6,844 nucleotides of DNA from Rhodospirillaceae bacterium (GTDB taxonomy: Bacteria; Pseudomonadota; Alphaproteobacteria; Rhodospirillales; Magnetospirillaceae). The stretch lies in the NCBI GenBank assembly GCA_030151865.1, contig JASLCK010000080.1, positions 1-6,844 on the forward strand, read 5' to 3'. Made by a program: the position numbers and the translations under genes. The notes beneath the pieces were generated by a model. The model did not search any database and had not been told where the DNA came from. It was given only the letters and a program-made list of their open reading frames with translations. Of the stretch, positions 1 through 6,203 are shown in pieces (the first letter of the stretch is position 1; each line of letters opens with the position of its first letter).

Positions 1-697
1 ACCATTCGCGGCTGAAGCCGAACCATTTGCGCGAGACGTAATAGACCACCGCCCAATAGATCAGATAAGCCTCGACAATGGCGGCGACACCGCGCAGCAG
101 AACCGACCCGGCCAGATTGAGCTTGCCCACCACCGTCACGGCGATAAAGCCGCCCAGAATGACGATGGCGATCTTGATGTAGAGTTCGGGGCGGATGGCG
201 TCCTTCAGCCAATCAGCCAGACGGGGGAAGAAGTTGGCGATGATCAGACCAGCCACCAGGGCGACGATAAAGCCGCCTTCGTTGGTCAGTTTCAACGACC
301 AATCGATGCCGAATTTCTTCAGATCGGCGGGCGTCACCGCCGCCAGATGAGCGTTGCTGCCGATGATCCAACTGCCATAAGCCAGCCAGAACACCACCGT
401 GAACGCCAAGGCGAACCGCGCCGGACGCGCGCCCAGGAACCAGGCCCCCGCCGACAGCACCGCCGTCACGGCAACATAGGTGGCCACCAGGGCCAGACCA
501 CCCCCCAAATCGCCATAAGCCTTGGAAACCGTGCCCAAGGCTTTGACGGGATCAATCCATACGCTGGTACTGACCAGCCATCCCAACAGATCGGGACCGG
601 CGATACTGGCCAGCCCCAAGACAAAAATCGCAAGACCAAGAACGACCGACAACCAATCTTCGGTCAATCTTTGCCGCGGCGCGGTGGTATCGGACAT
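1..697 (-). CDS. YeiH-family (UPF0324) putative sulfate exporter, N-terminal part, cut by window edge
   Basis: Integral inner-membrane protein of the YeiH/UPF0324 family, which databases label 'putative sulfate exporter'; the substrate is not firmly established. Translating from the ATG at 697 gives 232 codons before the edge, beginning MSDTTAPRQRLTEDWLSVVL. Hydrophobic segments lie near residues 14-40, 64-89, 94-113, 140-157, 173-190 and 200-221. The block around residues 168-232 (IRPELYIKIAIVILGG, LRGVAAIVEAYLIYW, then FGFSREW) is what I recognise from the longer YeiH-like subfamily; the usual SGISICGVSAAIA-type segment would lie just beyond the edge. The start is well supported: AGGAGG at 711-706 sits 8 bases upstream. 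The stretch at residues 114-139 is a polar loop absent from short E. coli YeiH-type proteins, as far as I recall. The gene is divergent from the DUF6125-like gene. Family call is confident; substrate is open. Confidence 0.85.
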   Translation of the reverse strand, partial: MSDTTAPRQRLTEDWLSVVLGLAIFVLGLASIAGPDLLGWLVSTSVWIDPVKALGTVSKAYGDLGGGLALVATYVAVTAVLSAGAWFLGARPARFALAFTVVFWLAYGSWIIGSNAHLAAVTPADLKKFGIDWSLKLTNEGGFIVALVAGLIIANFFPRLADWLKDAIRPELYIKIAIVILGGFIAVTVVGKLNLAGSVLLRGVAAIVEAYLIYWAVVYYVSRKWFGFSREW

Positions 698-744
698 GCA
701 ACCAACCTCCTGACGACAGGGTGACGACGCGGCCCCCATAAAAC

Positions 745-760
745 ATAACATTAGTGTTAT
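745..760. promoter_or_regulatory. Palindrome ATAACA-N4-TGTTAT, probable operator
   Basis: A perfect 6-bp inverted repeat with a 4-base centre (ATAACATTAGTGTTAT). If the promoter proposed at 776-804 is used, the centre lies about 17 bases downstream of the transcription start of the YeiH-family gene, a position typical of a repressor site. A weak RNA hairpin is the alternative, but the stem is almost all A-T, so a protein-binding site is more likely. The cognate regulator is not in the window; YeiH-type genes are often controlled by LysR-type proteins, but the spacing here (T-N12-A) does not exactly fit their T-N11-A rule. Confidence 0.45.
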
Positions 761-775
761 ATATATTTATATTCC

Positions 776-804
776 ATAGTATTTACGAAATATCCGGTCG
801 GCAA
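776..804 (-). promoter_or_regulatory. Candidate sigma-70 promoter of the YeiH-family gene
   Basis: On the minus strand, TTGCCG (804-799) is followed by exactly 17 bases and then TACTAT (781-776), each matching the sigma-70 consensus at four of six positions. Transcription would start near 769 and leave a leader of about 70 bases before the ATG at 697. The surroundings are AT-rich, so other -10-like hexamers exist (for example in the TATAAATATATA stretch at about 760-772); the spacing is the reason for choosing this pair. Confidence 0.4.
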
Positions 805-809
805 CAGTA

Positions 810-836
810 TTAATATACATTGTCTTGGTGTATTAA
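810..836. promoter_or_regulatory. Inverted repeat TTAATATAC-N9-GTGTATTAA, possible activator site
   Basis: Nine-base arms separated by nine bases pair at eight positions plus one T-G mismatch (816/830). The centre (823) would lie about 54 bases upstream of the proposed start of the YeiH-family transcript, just beyond its -35 box, where an activator often binds. It also lies upstream of the divergent DUF6125-like gene at 1005, so it could act on either gene. It is seen in sequence only; no regulator can be assigned. Confidence 0.35.
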
Positions 837-1004
837 CCCTTAAGGCCTTGAACCCTGGCCATAAATCGCGGAACAGGACAAAAGTCATGGGCGCATGAAA
901 TTCCACATTTAAACGGACATTAGTTTGTTTAATGCGCGACAGAAGCGCACAAAACCGCTAATCTTGCCAAACGGGGAGATCATTTTTCAGCAAGAGGACT
1001 GGCC

Positions 1005-1733
1005 GTGAGCGAACAGAGCGAAAATCTTGCCCAAGCCATTGTCGATTCCGTGCGCCGCATGGCGATCCATTACGGCTTGTGGTTCGCCAATTCCATCAAC
1101 AAATTCGGCATCGACGCCGCCTTGCAGATGGAAAAGGATGCGGGCGACCGTGCCAACGCCATCGTGATCGAACGTCTGTGCAAAACCTTAGGGGCCGAAC
1201 TGGCGGAAAACGGCCTGCCCGCCGCCCTGGTCAATATGCCTGCCGACCGGCAAAAGGAATTGTTGAGCGCCTTGGCGGTCAACTGGCTGGTGTTGGACGG
1301 CGTGTGGTTCCAGGCGGTCGAGCAGCGTGAAGGCATGACCGCCGCCAAAGAGGTCAACGACGCCTGTTGGGCGCATTTCTCGCCCCTGGAAGCCGCCCGC
1401 ATCAAGGAACTGGCGGATCTGCCGGAAAATGGCGGACTGGAAGCCCTGGCCAAGACCTTCGTGCATCGGCTTTATGGCGCCATCAACGAGCAGGAAGTCT
1501 TCTTTGAGGATGACGGCGCCCTGGTCATGCGCATGACCAAATGCCGGGTGCAGGCGGCGCGTCAACGCAAGGGCCTGCCCGATTATCCCTGCAAATCGGG
1601 CGGCGTGGTGGAATACACCACCTTTGCCCGAACCGTCGATCAGCGCATTTCCTGCGAATGCATCGCCTGCCCGCCTGACCCGCACCCGGACGGCTGGTTC
1701 TGTTCCTGGCGCTTCACCGTCCAAGACGCCTGA
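1005..1733 (+). CDS. DUF6125-like cysteine-rich cytosolic protein of unknown function
   Basis: A 242-residue soluble protein with no signal peptide or membrane segment. Its pattern fits what I recall of the DUF6125 family, which seems distantly like the L-2-amino-thiazoline-4-carboxylate hydrolase-like proteins; this link is from memory and unverified. Conserved-looking blocks are HYGLWFANSINKFG (22-35), EKDAGDRANAI (43-53), LDGVWFQAVE (97-106), FSPLEAARIKEL (125-136) and a C-terminal third carrying six cysteines: C180 (in KCRVQAARQRKGLPDYP), C196 (PCKSGG), C217, C219 and C222 (the CECIAC cluster), and C233 (WFCSWRF). That spacing suggests a metal or iron-sulfur site. The start is GTG at 1005, supported by AAGAGGA at 992-998 with 6 bases between; the next Met (residue 19) would remove conserved-looking sequence. 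It is monocistronic, ending at a terminator shared with hpnM. Specific function cannot be assigned. Confidence 0.85.
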   Translation: MSEQSENLAQAIVDSVRRMAIHYGLWFANSINKFGIDAALQMEKDAGDRANAIVIERLCKTLGAELAENGLPAALVNMPADRQKELLSALAVNWLVLDGVWFQAVEQREGMTAAKEVNDACWAHFSPLEAARIKELADLPENGGLEALAKTFVHRLYGAINEQEVFFEDDGALVMRMTKCRVQAARQRKGLPDYPCKSGGVVEYTTFARTVDQRISCECIACPPDPHPDGWFCSWRFTVQDA

Positions 1734-1743
1734 ACCGATAAAA

Positions 1744-1774
1744 AACGCCGCCGGGCTTCTGCCCCGGCGGCGTT
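1744..1774. terminator. Bidirectional intrinsic terminator between the DUF6125-like gene and hpnM
   Basis: A perfect 12-bp stem (AACGCCGCCGGG with CCCGGCGGCGTT) closes a 7-base loop at 1756-1762. On the minus strand the stem is followed by six T residues (complement of 1745-1740), so it is a strong terminator for the hpnN-hpnM transcript, 29 bases past the hpnM stop. On the plus strand it lies 10 bases past the stop at 1733, but its T tract (GATCTTTAAGG) is weaker. Confidence 0.9.
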
Positions 1775-1803
1775 GATCTTTAAGGCAAATGATGCCGGAA
1801 GAT

Positions 1804-2436
1804 TCACTTCCCGCTCTTGCCCAGATCGGCAATGCGCTCGTCGAACTTGGCGATCAGGGCAGCATAGCCGCCATCCTTCAGCACGCTGACATATTGCGAC
1901 CGCCAACTGGCCAATTCGCTGACATCGCCGTTATAAAACACATCGATCAGCTTCCAGCCGCCATCGGCCTGACGCAGGCGATAGACCAGCTTGGTTTCGC
2001 TGTTGTCCTTGTCCACCAGATGGGTATTGGCCACCAACCCGACATCGGGAGGCGAGGCTGGGGTGATGGACAGGATCTCGCTCTTTTCACCGGCGTAATC
2101 GGTCAGACGCGACGCATAGGTCGCCGCCGACAACCGCATGACCCGGTCGGTTACTGCCGCCTTCTGTTCATCACTGAAAGTTTTCCAATGGCTGCCGGTG
2201 GCAATCCGGGCCATTTCGGGGAAGTTGAACGAGGCTTTCAGCAAGGGGGTCAGCTTCTCGACCCGGCCTTGGAACCCCAGGGTCTTGGCGTCCTTCATGA
2301 CCGCGATCAGGCCATGATTGAAGCTATCCACCAAGGTGGTCGCCGCCGGGTCGGCCTGTTGGGCCTGAACAGGAGCAGTCAGCAACAGCGAGGCGAACAG
2401 CACCCCAATCAGGGCCGACAAGGAAAACTTGCGCAT
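1804..2436 (-). CDS. hpnM: HpnM, periplasmic MlaC/Ttg2D-family hopanoid-associated protein
   Basis: A 210-residue exported protein of the MlaC/Ttg2D family (phospholipid-binding periplasmic shuttles) and the hopanoid-associated HpnM branch. Residues 1-25 form a signal peptide (basic MRKFSL, hydrophobic LIGVLFASLLLTA, cleavage probably after APVQA). The mature part shows family landmarks: FNFPEMARIATGSHW (70-84), F-DEQKAAVTD (87-97), ATYASRLTDY (105-114) and the C-terminal signature GGWKLIDVFYNGDVSE (159-174), followed by SWRSQYVSVLKDGGYAALI. Length is normal for the family. The ATG at 2436 follows AGGAAG at 2447-2442. It lies 28 bases after hpnN on the same strand, so the two are probably co-transcribed, and the hairpin at 1744-1774 ends the unit. 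By analogy with MlaC it may carry a lipid across the periplasm, with HpnN as the membrane partner; that role is inferred. The HpnM label rests largely on its partner hpnN. Confidence 0.9.
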   Translation of the reverse strand: MRKFSLSALIGVLFASLLLTAPVQAQQADPAATTLVDSFNHGLIAVMKDAKTLGFQGRVEKLTPLLKASFNFPEMARIATGSHWKTFSDEQKAAVTDRVMRLSAATYASRLTDYAGEKSEILSITPASPPDVGLVANTHLVDKDNSETKLVYRLRQADGGWKLIDVFYNGDVSELASWRSQYVSVLKDGGYAALIAKFDERIADLGKSGK

Positions 2437-2464
2437 ACTCTCTTCCTTACCAAGGGAGCAGATA

Positions 2465-5104
2465 TCAAACCGGCTGCGCCGCCGTCCCGCGCCGACGGGG
2501 CGGGAAGCAACGCATCAGCGCCGGTAAAACGATGATCGTGCAGATCAATGTCAAAGTGATGGCAATGCCCAGGACAATACCCATGCTGGCGGTGCCCTGG
2601 TGCGGCGACAGCGCCATGCTGCCAAAGGAATCGATGGTCGCCAGGGCGCTGAACATCACCGCGCGCGGGGTCGATGTGCGCATCAACTCGGTCGGGTCGG
2701 ATTCAAGGCGTTCGCGGTAGACGAACTGAATACCGTTGGCCATGCCCAAGCCGAACAACAGCGGCAAGGCGACGATGTTGACGAAGTTGAAGGCCAGCCC
2801 GAACGCCACCATCAAGGCCAGGGTCAGCAGCGCCGCCAGCACCAATGGCGCAAACACCAGCACCACATCGCGGACATTGCGCAGCAACAGGCCGAACAGC
2901 AACAGCAACGCCCCCAAGGTCAGACCGGTGGCGGTCCACAGCGCCGTGACCACCGTTTCCCCGGCTTCCAGGATCGTCACCGGGGTGCCGGTAACGTCGG
3001 GCACCACTGCCTGCACCGCATGGACAAAGCCGCGCATGGCGGAACGGCGGGTGATGTCGCCGACCGGATAGATGTCCACCCTGACCCGCCCGTCCGAAGC
3101 AATCTGGCGGTCCTGCACATATTTCGGCACGTCGGTCATGCTGATGGGCTGGGCCATCATGGCGTCGCGCAACGTCGTCACCTGGGCGGGCAGCCCCGAC
3201 AGCAAACGCCGCTGCAGTTCTTGCAGGACACTGTCCTTACTGAAATCCAGCTTACGCAACGACGCCAAAAGATGGGCCGATGCCGGGGTCGGCGCGGCTT
3301 CGATCTGCGTCACCAAGGCCTGCCACGCCGTGCGGGCGGCAACCAAATCCGCCTGACGGCTGGGGGTCTGGGGGGCCGAGAACAGCGGCGACAGAAACAA
3401 CGCCATGCTTTCGATGGTTGCCAGCTTGTCGTCTTGATCGTCGGGCACCAGACTGGTGTCGGTGACAACCCGCGACACGGCAGGCACCTTTTTCAGCCGC
3501 GCCGCCATCTCGGCCGCCTCGGCCTGATTGCGGGCCAGGGCGGTGATGAAATAAGGCGTGTTCTCGCCGCCGTCGCGCATCAGATCCTTTAGGGCGCGCA
3601 CAGATTCCGACTTGGGATCTTTCAGCCGCATCGGATCGAAATCAAAAGAGATACGCGGCACCGCGATCACCGCCGTCACCGCCAGCAGCGCTGCGCCAAT
3701 CACCACCGGACGGCCATAACGCGACGGATTCAACCCCAGGAACGGACGCGGACGCGGGGCCTTTTGCAAACGCTGCGTCACCTCGCGGGGGAACGGCGTC
3801 AGGGCCAGCAAAGCGGGCAGGACCGTCAGATTGGCGGCAAACGCGATGAACATACTGATGCCCGCGATCAGCCCCAGCTCGGCCAAACCCCGATACGGCG
3901 TCGGCAGGAAGGAGAAGAAGCCAATCCCGGCGGCGGCGGCGCACAAAGCCAGCGGTCCGCCAATTCCGGCCGAGGCCCACCGCAGCGACAAAGCCATGTC
4001 GAAACGGCCTTCCTGGGCGAAACGGTACAGACCTTCCCGGTACCGCAAGGCAAAGTGAATGCCGAAATCGACGCCGATGCCAATAAACAGCACGGCAAAA
4101 GCCACCGACAGCACATTCAGTTCCCCCACCAGGGGGATTGCCAGCGCTGCCGTCCAGACCAGACCGACCAGCAGGGTCACCAGCACGGGGACCACCAGAC
4201 GGATGCTTTTCAGGCAAACGAACAGCAGAATGCAGACCACGGCCAAAGCCAAAACATTGCTGATACCCAGACTATTTTCCACACTCAGCAATTCTTCGTG
4301 GGCCAGCGCGCCCGACCCGGTCAGGCGCAGGGTCACGCCGTGGCGTTGGTCCAGCTTCAGCTCGGCGGCAATAGCGCGGATCGAGGCGATGGCCTTGGCC
4401 GCCGGATGCAAGGTGGCATAATCAATCACCGGCTGGATGACAATCAACTCGCGTGTGCCGGTTTCCCCGGTCAGGACTTCACGCCAGGAGAATTGACCGA
4501 ACTTACCCGCCGCCTGGGCGTCGGCCACCCGCGCCGCCTGGGACAAAACCTTATCGATATCCTTGGCCGACGGCCCGCCCGGCTCGGTCGAGGCTTTCAG
4601 CATCTGCCCCAGCAGATCGAACAGAGTGGCCAAACTGGGGTCCCGCCACAAAGTCGCCAGAACCGGCTGCGCCGCCGCCAGTTGGTCGCTGGTTTGTTCC
4701 AACTCGGCCGGGGTCATGTAAAGGAAGGCGTTCTTACGGAAGAACGGATCGCTTTCGGGATGAAACACCGTGCCGAACAGATCGGGCTGATGACGCAGCC
4801 GCTCGGCCAAGCGAGCCGTGGCGTCGGCGGTAATGTCGCTGGTGGCCCCATCAACCACGATGACGATTTCGTCACTGGTCTGGGGAAAGGCCGCGTCCAG
4901 TTCCACCGCCCGTTTACGAAACGGCAGATCAGGCGACAGCATATTGCCGACATCGGTGTCGATGGACAGGTTGTTGGCAACGTACACCCCGCCGCCGACC
5001 GCGCTCAGCACCGAAGCCAGCGCAATCCACAAAGCCCACCGGCGACAGAATTCGACCCAGGCGACCAGGCGGTCACGCAGAAAAGGGGTCAGATCAAAGG
5101 TCAT
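2465..5104 (-). CDS. hpnN: HpnN, RND/MMPL-type hopanoid transporter
   Basis: An 879-residue inner-membrane transporter whose length matches HpnN, the RND-like protein needed to move hopanoids from the inner to the outer membrane (shown in Rhodopseudomonas; structures exist from Burkholderia). The architecture is the RND duplication. Each half has one membrane helix, a large periplasmic domain and five more helices. First half: helix about 23-45, domain about 46-280, then helices at 282-298, 302-324, 330-353, 380-400 and 407-435. Second half: helix about 466-484, domain 485-718, then helices at 721-741, 746-769, 772-796, 815-832 and 838-863. GIGVDFGIHF (342-351) in helix 4 carries the family acidic residue D346; the matching second-half motif GLGMANGIQF (785-794) has A789 instead. 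The C-terminus is a short basic tail (PPRRRGTAAQPV). ATG at 5104 is chosen with GAGG at 5116-5113, 8 bases upstream. First gene of a probable hpnN-hpnM operon. Confidence 0.93.
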   Translation of the reverse strand: MTFDLTPFLRDRLVAWVEFCRRWALWIALASVLSAVGGGVYVANNLSIDTDVGNMLSPDLPFRKRAVELDAAFPQTSDEIVIVVDGATSDITADATARLAERLRHQPDLFGTVFHPESDPFFRKNAFLYMTPAELEQTSDQLAAAQPVLATLWRDPSLATLFDLLGQMLKASTEPGGPSAKDIDKVLSQAARVADAQAAGKFGQFSWREVLTGETGTRELIVIQPVIDYATLHPAAKAIASIRAIAAELKLDQRHGVTLRLTGSGALAHEELLSVENSLGISNVLALAVVCILLFVCLKSIRLVVPVLVTLLVGLVWTAALAIPLVGELNVLSVAFAVLFIGIGVDFGIHFALRYREGLYRFAQEGRFDMALSLRWASAGIGGPLALCAAAAGIGFFSFLPTPYRGLAELGLIAGISMFIAFAANLTVLPALLALTPFPREVTQRLQKAPRPRPFLGLNPSRYGRPVVIGAALLAVTAVIAVPRISFDFDPMRLKDPKSESVRALKDLMRDGGENTPYFITALARNQAEAAEMAARLKKVPAVSRVVTDTSLVPDDQDDKLATIESMALFLSPLFSAPQTPSRQADLVAARTAWQALVTQIEAAPTPASAHLLASLRKLDFSKDSVLQELQRRLLSGLPAQVTTLRDAMMAQPISMTDVPKYVQDRQIASDGRVRVDIYPVGDITRRSAMRGFVHAVQAVVPDVTGTPVTILEAGETVVTALWTATGLTLGALLLLFGLLLRNVRDVVLVFAPLVLAALLTLALMVAFGLAFNFVNIVALPLLFGLGMANGIQFVYRERLESDPTELMRTSTPRAVMFSALATIDSFGSMALSPHQGTASMGIVLGIAITLTLICTIIVLPALMRCFPPRRRGTAAQPV

Positions 5105-5141
5105 GCCTTAAGCCTCGGACGGAATTTAGGGTGATTCGGGG

Positions 5142-5169
5142 AAAATACGTCATCACACGCTCAATTCAA
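5142..5169 (-). promoter_or_regulatory. Candidate promoter of hpnN-hpnM
   Basis: On the minus strand TTGAAT (5169-5164), 16 bases, then TATTTT (5147-5142), each four of six to the sigma-70 consensus. The start would be near 5135, about 30 bases ahead of the hpnN ATG. It lies in the 146-base gap (5105-5250) between the XRE gene and hpnN, which contains no gene and no convincing hairpin terminator, so read-through from the upstream pair is also possible. Confidence 0.3.
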
Positions 5170-5250
5170 CAGCATTGTGCCAATTTTCATCAACGCTGGT
5201 CGAGTTTCACAAAAACAGAGTAAAGACTTTTAAGAGATAGAAAGAAATCG

Positions 5251-5478
5251 TCAGTCGGGTAAATCGGAAAAATCCCCAGGCTGATATTCAAGAATATCCC
5301 CAGGCTGACAATCCAACGTCTGACAAATCAACTCTAGAGTACTGAACCGTACAGCCTTGGCTTTCCCGGTCTTCAGAATGGATAGATTGGCCAAAGAAAT
5401 ACCGACCCGTTCGGATAAATCCATCAGGCGCATTTTGCGCTTGGCCAACATCACATCAAGATTAACGACAATCGGCAT
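5251..5478 (-). CDS. XRE/Cro-CI-type small transcriptional regulator (partner of DUF2975)
   Basis: A 75-residue single-domain DNA-binding protein. The Cro/CI helix-turn-helix covers about residues 5-66: NLDVMLAKRKMRLMDLSERV gives helices 1-2, GISLANLSILKTGKAKAVRF holds the recognition helix (about 28-37), and STLELICQTLDCQPGDILEY is the C-terminal helix and turn typical of the small YozG-like XRE group. Such regulators are commonly encoded beside DUF2975 membrane proteins, as here: the ATG at 5478 is 9 bases after the stop of the DUF2975 gene. The ribosome site is weak (GAGACGAAACG), suggesting translational coupling. Its base composition is more AT-rich than hpnN. The tail YQPGDFSDLPD repeats the QPGD of residues 58-61, reflecting a 13-bp direct repeat in the DNA. 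Likely target is its own operon; a wider role is unknown. Confidence 0.9.
   Translation of the reverse strand: MPIVVNLDVMLAKRKMRLMDLSERVGISLANLSILKTGKAKAVRFSTLELICQTLDCQPGDILEYQPGDFSDLPD
5272..5308. repeat. Short direct repeat (13 bp, 24-bp period) inside the XRE gene
   Basis: ATCCCCAGGCTGA occurs at 5272-5284 and again at 5296-5308. The 24-base period equals eight codons, so the reading frame is kept and the protein reads QPGDILEY then QPGDFSDL. This looks like a small in-frame duplication that lengthened the C-terminus. Confidence 0.8.
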
Positions 5479-5487
5479 CGTTTCGTC

Positions 5488-6018
5488 TCAGACTGTCAGG
5501 CTAAAGGAATCCTGCAATTCCACGCCACGCCGCATGATCTTGCCCAGAACAAAGAAGAAGGCGCCCGCCATGATCAGGTCCGACTGCACGATCGACAAGA
5601 ACGGCATGTCGGCCAACCAAGGCGTTACGCCGCGCCAGAAAAAGAAGTAATTCAGGGCCGGATACATTGCCGTTCCCAACACCCCCATGACCGTCATGGC
5701 GACCCCCAGGCGCATGTAACACCGGGTCACATACACATCAAACAGCATGCCCCGCCGATAGCGCAAAGCCAGTCGGCCGATTTCGACGATGCACAGCAAC
5801 CACACAGCATCGGGTGACATCACGATCGCGGCAAAAACCCAGGCATCGAAACTGGACAACCAATGAAAGGTGGTCCGCCAGATCTCGTCGCCTTTGGTCA
5901 GCACAATGGGCTCGTCGGTCAATAATTGCGACAACGGCGAGACGACATTCTGCACACCAGCCAGAATGGCCAGCACCAGCAAAATCGTGCTCCAACGCGA
6001 CAAAGTGGGATCGTTCAT
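5488..6018 (-). CDS. DUF2975-family membrane protein
   Basis: A 176-residue protein with four predicted membrane segments (about residues 10-31, 57-83, 101-124 and 139-161), the layout of DUF2975 proteins. Family-like features are the R-x-RRG-x-LFD element after helix 2 (86-94, YRRGMLFD in the core), the MRLGVAMTVMGVLG helix, and the closing segment LGKIMRRGVELQDSFSLTV, equivalent to the usual 'im-x-egaelqeEndltI' ending. DUF2975 proteins are of unknown biochemical function but recur in two-gene operons with a YozG-like XRE regulator, exactly as seen here with a 9-base gap. I chose ATG 6018 (MNDPTLSRWS, directly before the first helix). The frame is open back to a TTG at 6093 and has another ATG at 6063, but neither has a ribosome site; that of 6018 is also weak (GGGG about 14 bases upstream). 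The start is therefore uncertain. Confidence 0.82.
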   Translation of the reverse strand: MNDPTLSRWSTILLVLAILAGVQNVVSPLSQLLTDEPIVLTKGDEIWRTTFHWLSSFDAWVFAAIVMSPDAVWLLCIVEIGRLALRYRRGMLFDVYVTRCYMRLGVAMTVMGVLGTAMYPALNYFFFWRGVTPWLADMPFLSIVQSDLIMAGAFFFVLGKIMRRGVELQDSFSLTV

Positions 6019-6078
6019 GTTTGCACACCCAGCCCCAAAGCGGCACACGCCGCCAGGAAGCATGTTAAACAGATAGTA

Positions 6079-6097
6079 TTTATTGCTTATCAATAAA
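6079..6097. promoter_or_regulatory. Perfect inverted repeat TTTATTG-N5-CAATAAA, probable operator
   Basis: Seven-base perfect arms with a five-base centre (CTTAT, 6086-6090), 61 bases upstream of the chosen ATG of the DUF2975 gene. On the minus strand a TTGACG hexamer (6112-6107) lies just upstream; 17 bases further is TAAGCA (6089-6084), a poor -10, which would fall inside the repeat. Such placement suits autoregulation by the XRE protein of the same operon. The promoter itself is weakly supported. Arms too AT-rich for a stable hairpin and no T tract, so not a terminator. Confidence 0.4.
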
Positions 6098-6160
6098 TTT
6101 TTGATGCGTCAACGGAAACCAGACCTTGCCATCAGAACGCCTTGATGCCGCCACATCCGT

Positions 6161-6182
6161 CTGTTGAAATCCCGGTCAACAG
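6161..6182. repeat. Perfect inverted repeat CTGTTGA-N8-TCAACAG ahead of the DUF1800 gene
   Basis: Seven-base perfect arms (6161-6167 and 6176-6182) around an eight-base centre, ending 21 bases before the ATG at 6204. It could be an operator or a small hairpin near the ribosome site. No T tract follows, so it is not an intrinsic terminator. The 185-base divergent gap 6019-6203 otherwise holds only the repeat at 6079-6097 and no recognised gene or clear rightward promoter. Confidence 0.35.
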
Positions 6183-6203
6183 CAATTGAATGGATGGCTG
6201 GTG

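Larger units (their letters stand above)
698..1004. other. Divergent intergenic region, AT-rich on its left half
   Basis: This 307-base gap separates two divergent genes and has no coding signal in either direction. Bases 740-840 are strikingly AT-rich compared with the GC-rich genes on both sides. It holds the promoter and the two palindromes listed separately, plus weaker symmetric elements: TTAAAC (909-914) facing GTTTAA (927-932), TGCGC (933-937) facing GCGCA (945-949), and overlapping 8-bp palindromes CCTTAAGG (838-845) and AAGGCCTT (842-849). I could not pick a convincing promoter for the rightward gene. Confidence 0.6.

Noticed and set aside
917..924. ACATTAGT, repeated from the palindrome at 748-755
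   Set aside because: A single 8-base repeat within a few hundred AT-rich bases is expected by chance, and the second copy lacks the palindromic arms.
1188..1832. 214-codon minus-strand open frame across the DUF6125-like gene
   Set aside because: It would read through the strong terminator and into the hpnM 3' end; composition is that of a shadow frame.
1789..2535. 248-codon plus-strand open frame across hpnM
   Set aside because: Antisense to hpnM, which has a signal peptide, family motifs and a ribosome site; the shadow has none.
2600..3592. 330-codon plus-strand open frame within hpnN
   Set aside because: Same shadow composition (Q, R, G, H rich), no recognisable domain, fully inside the real gene.
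3764..5134. 456-codon open frame on the plus strand opposite hpnN
   Set aside because: Glutamine-, arginine- and glycine-rich low-complexity translation typical of an antisense shadow of a GC-rich gene; hpnN on the other strand has clear family structure over the whole region.
5177..5183. TTGGCAC on the minus strand, like a sigma-54 -24 element upstream of hpnN
   Set aside because: The GC of the -12 element is not at the required distance (TT is there instead), so it is not a sigma-54 promoter.
5210..5240. Possible hairpin or terminator after the XRE gene (around AGTAAAGACTTTTAAG)
   Set aside because: Only 3-4 weak A-T pairs; no stable stem, so no terminator called.
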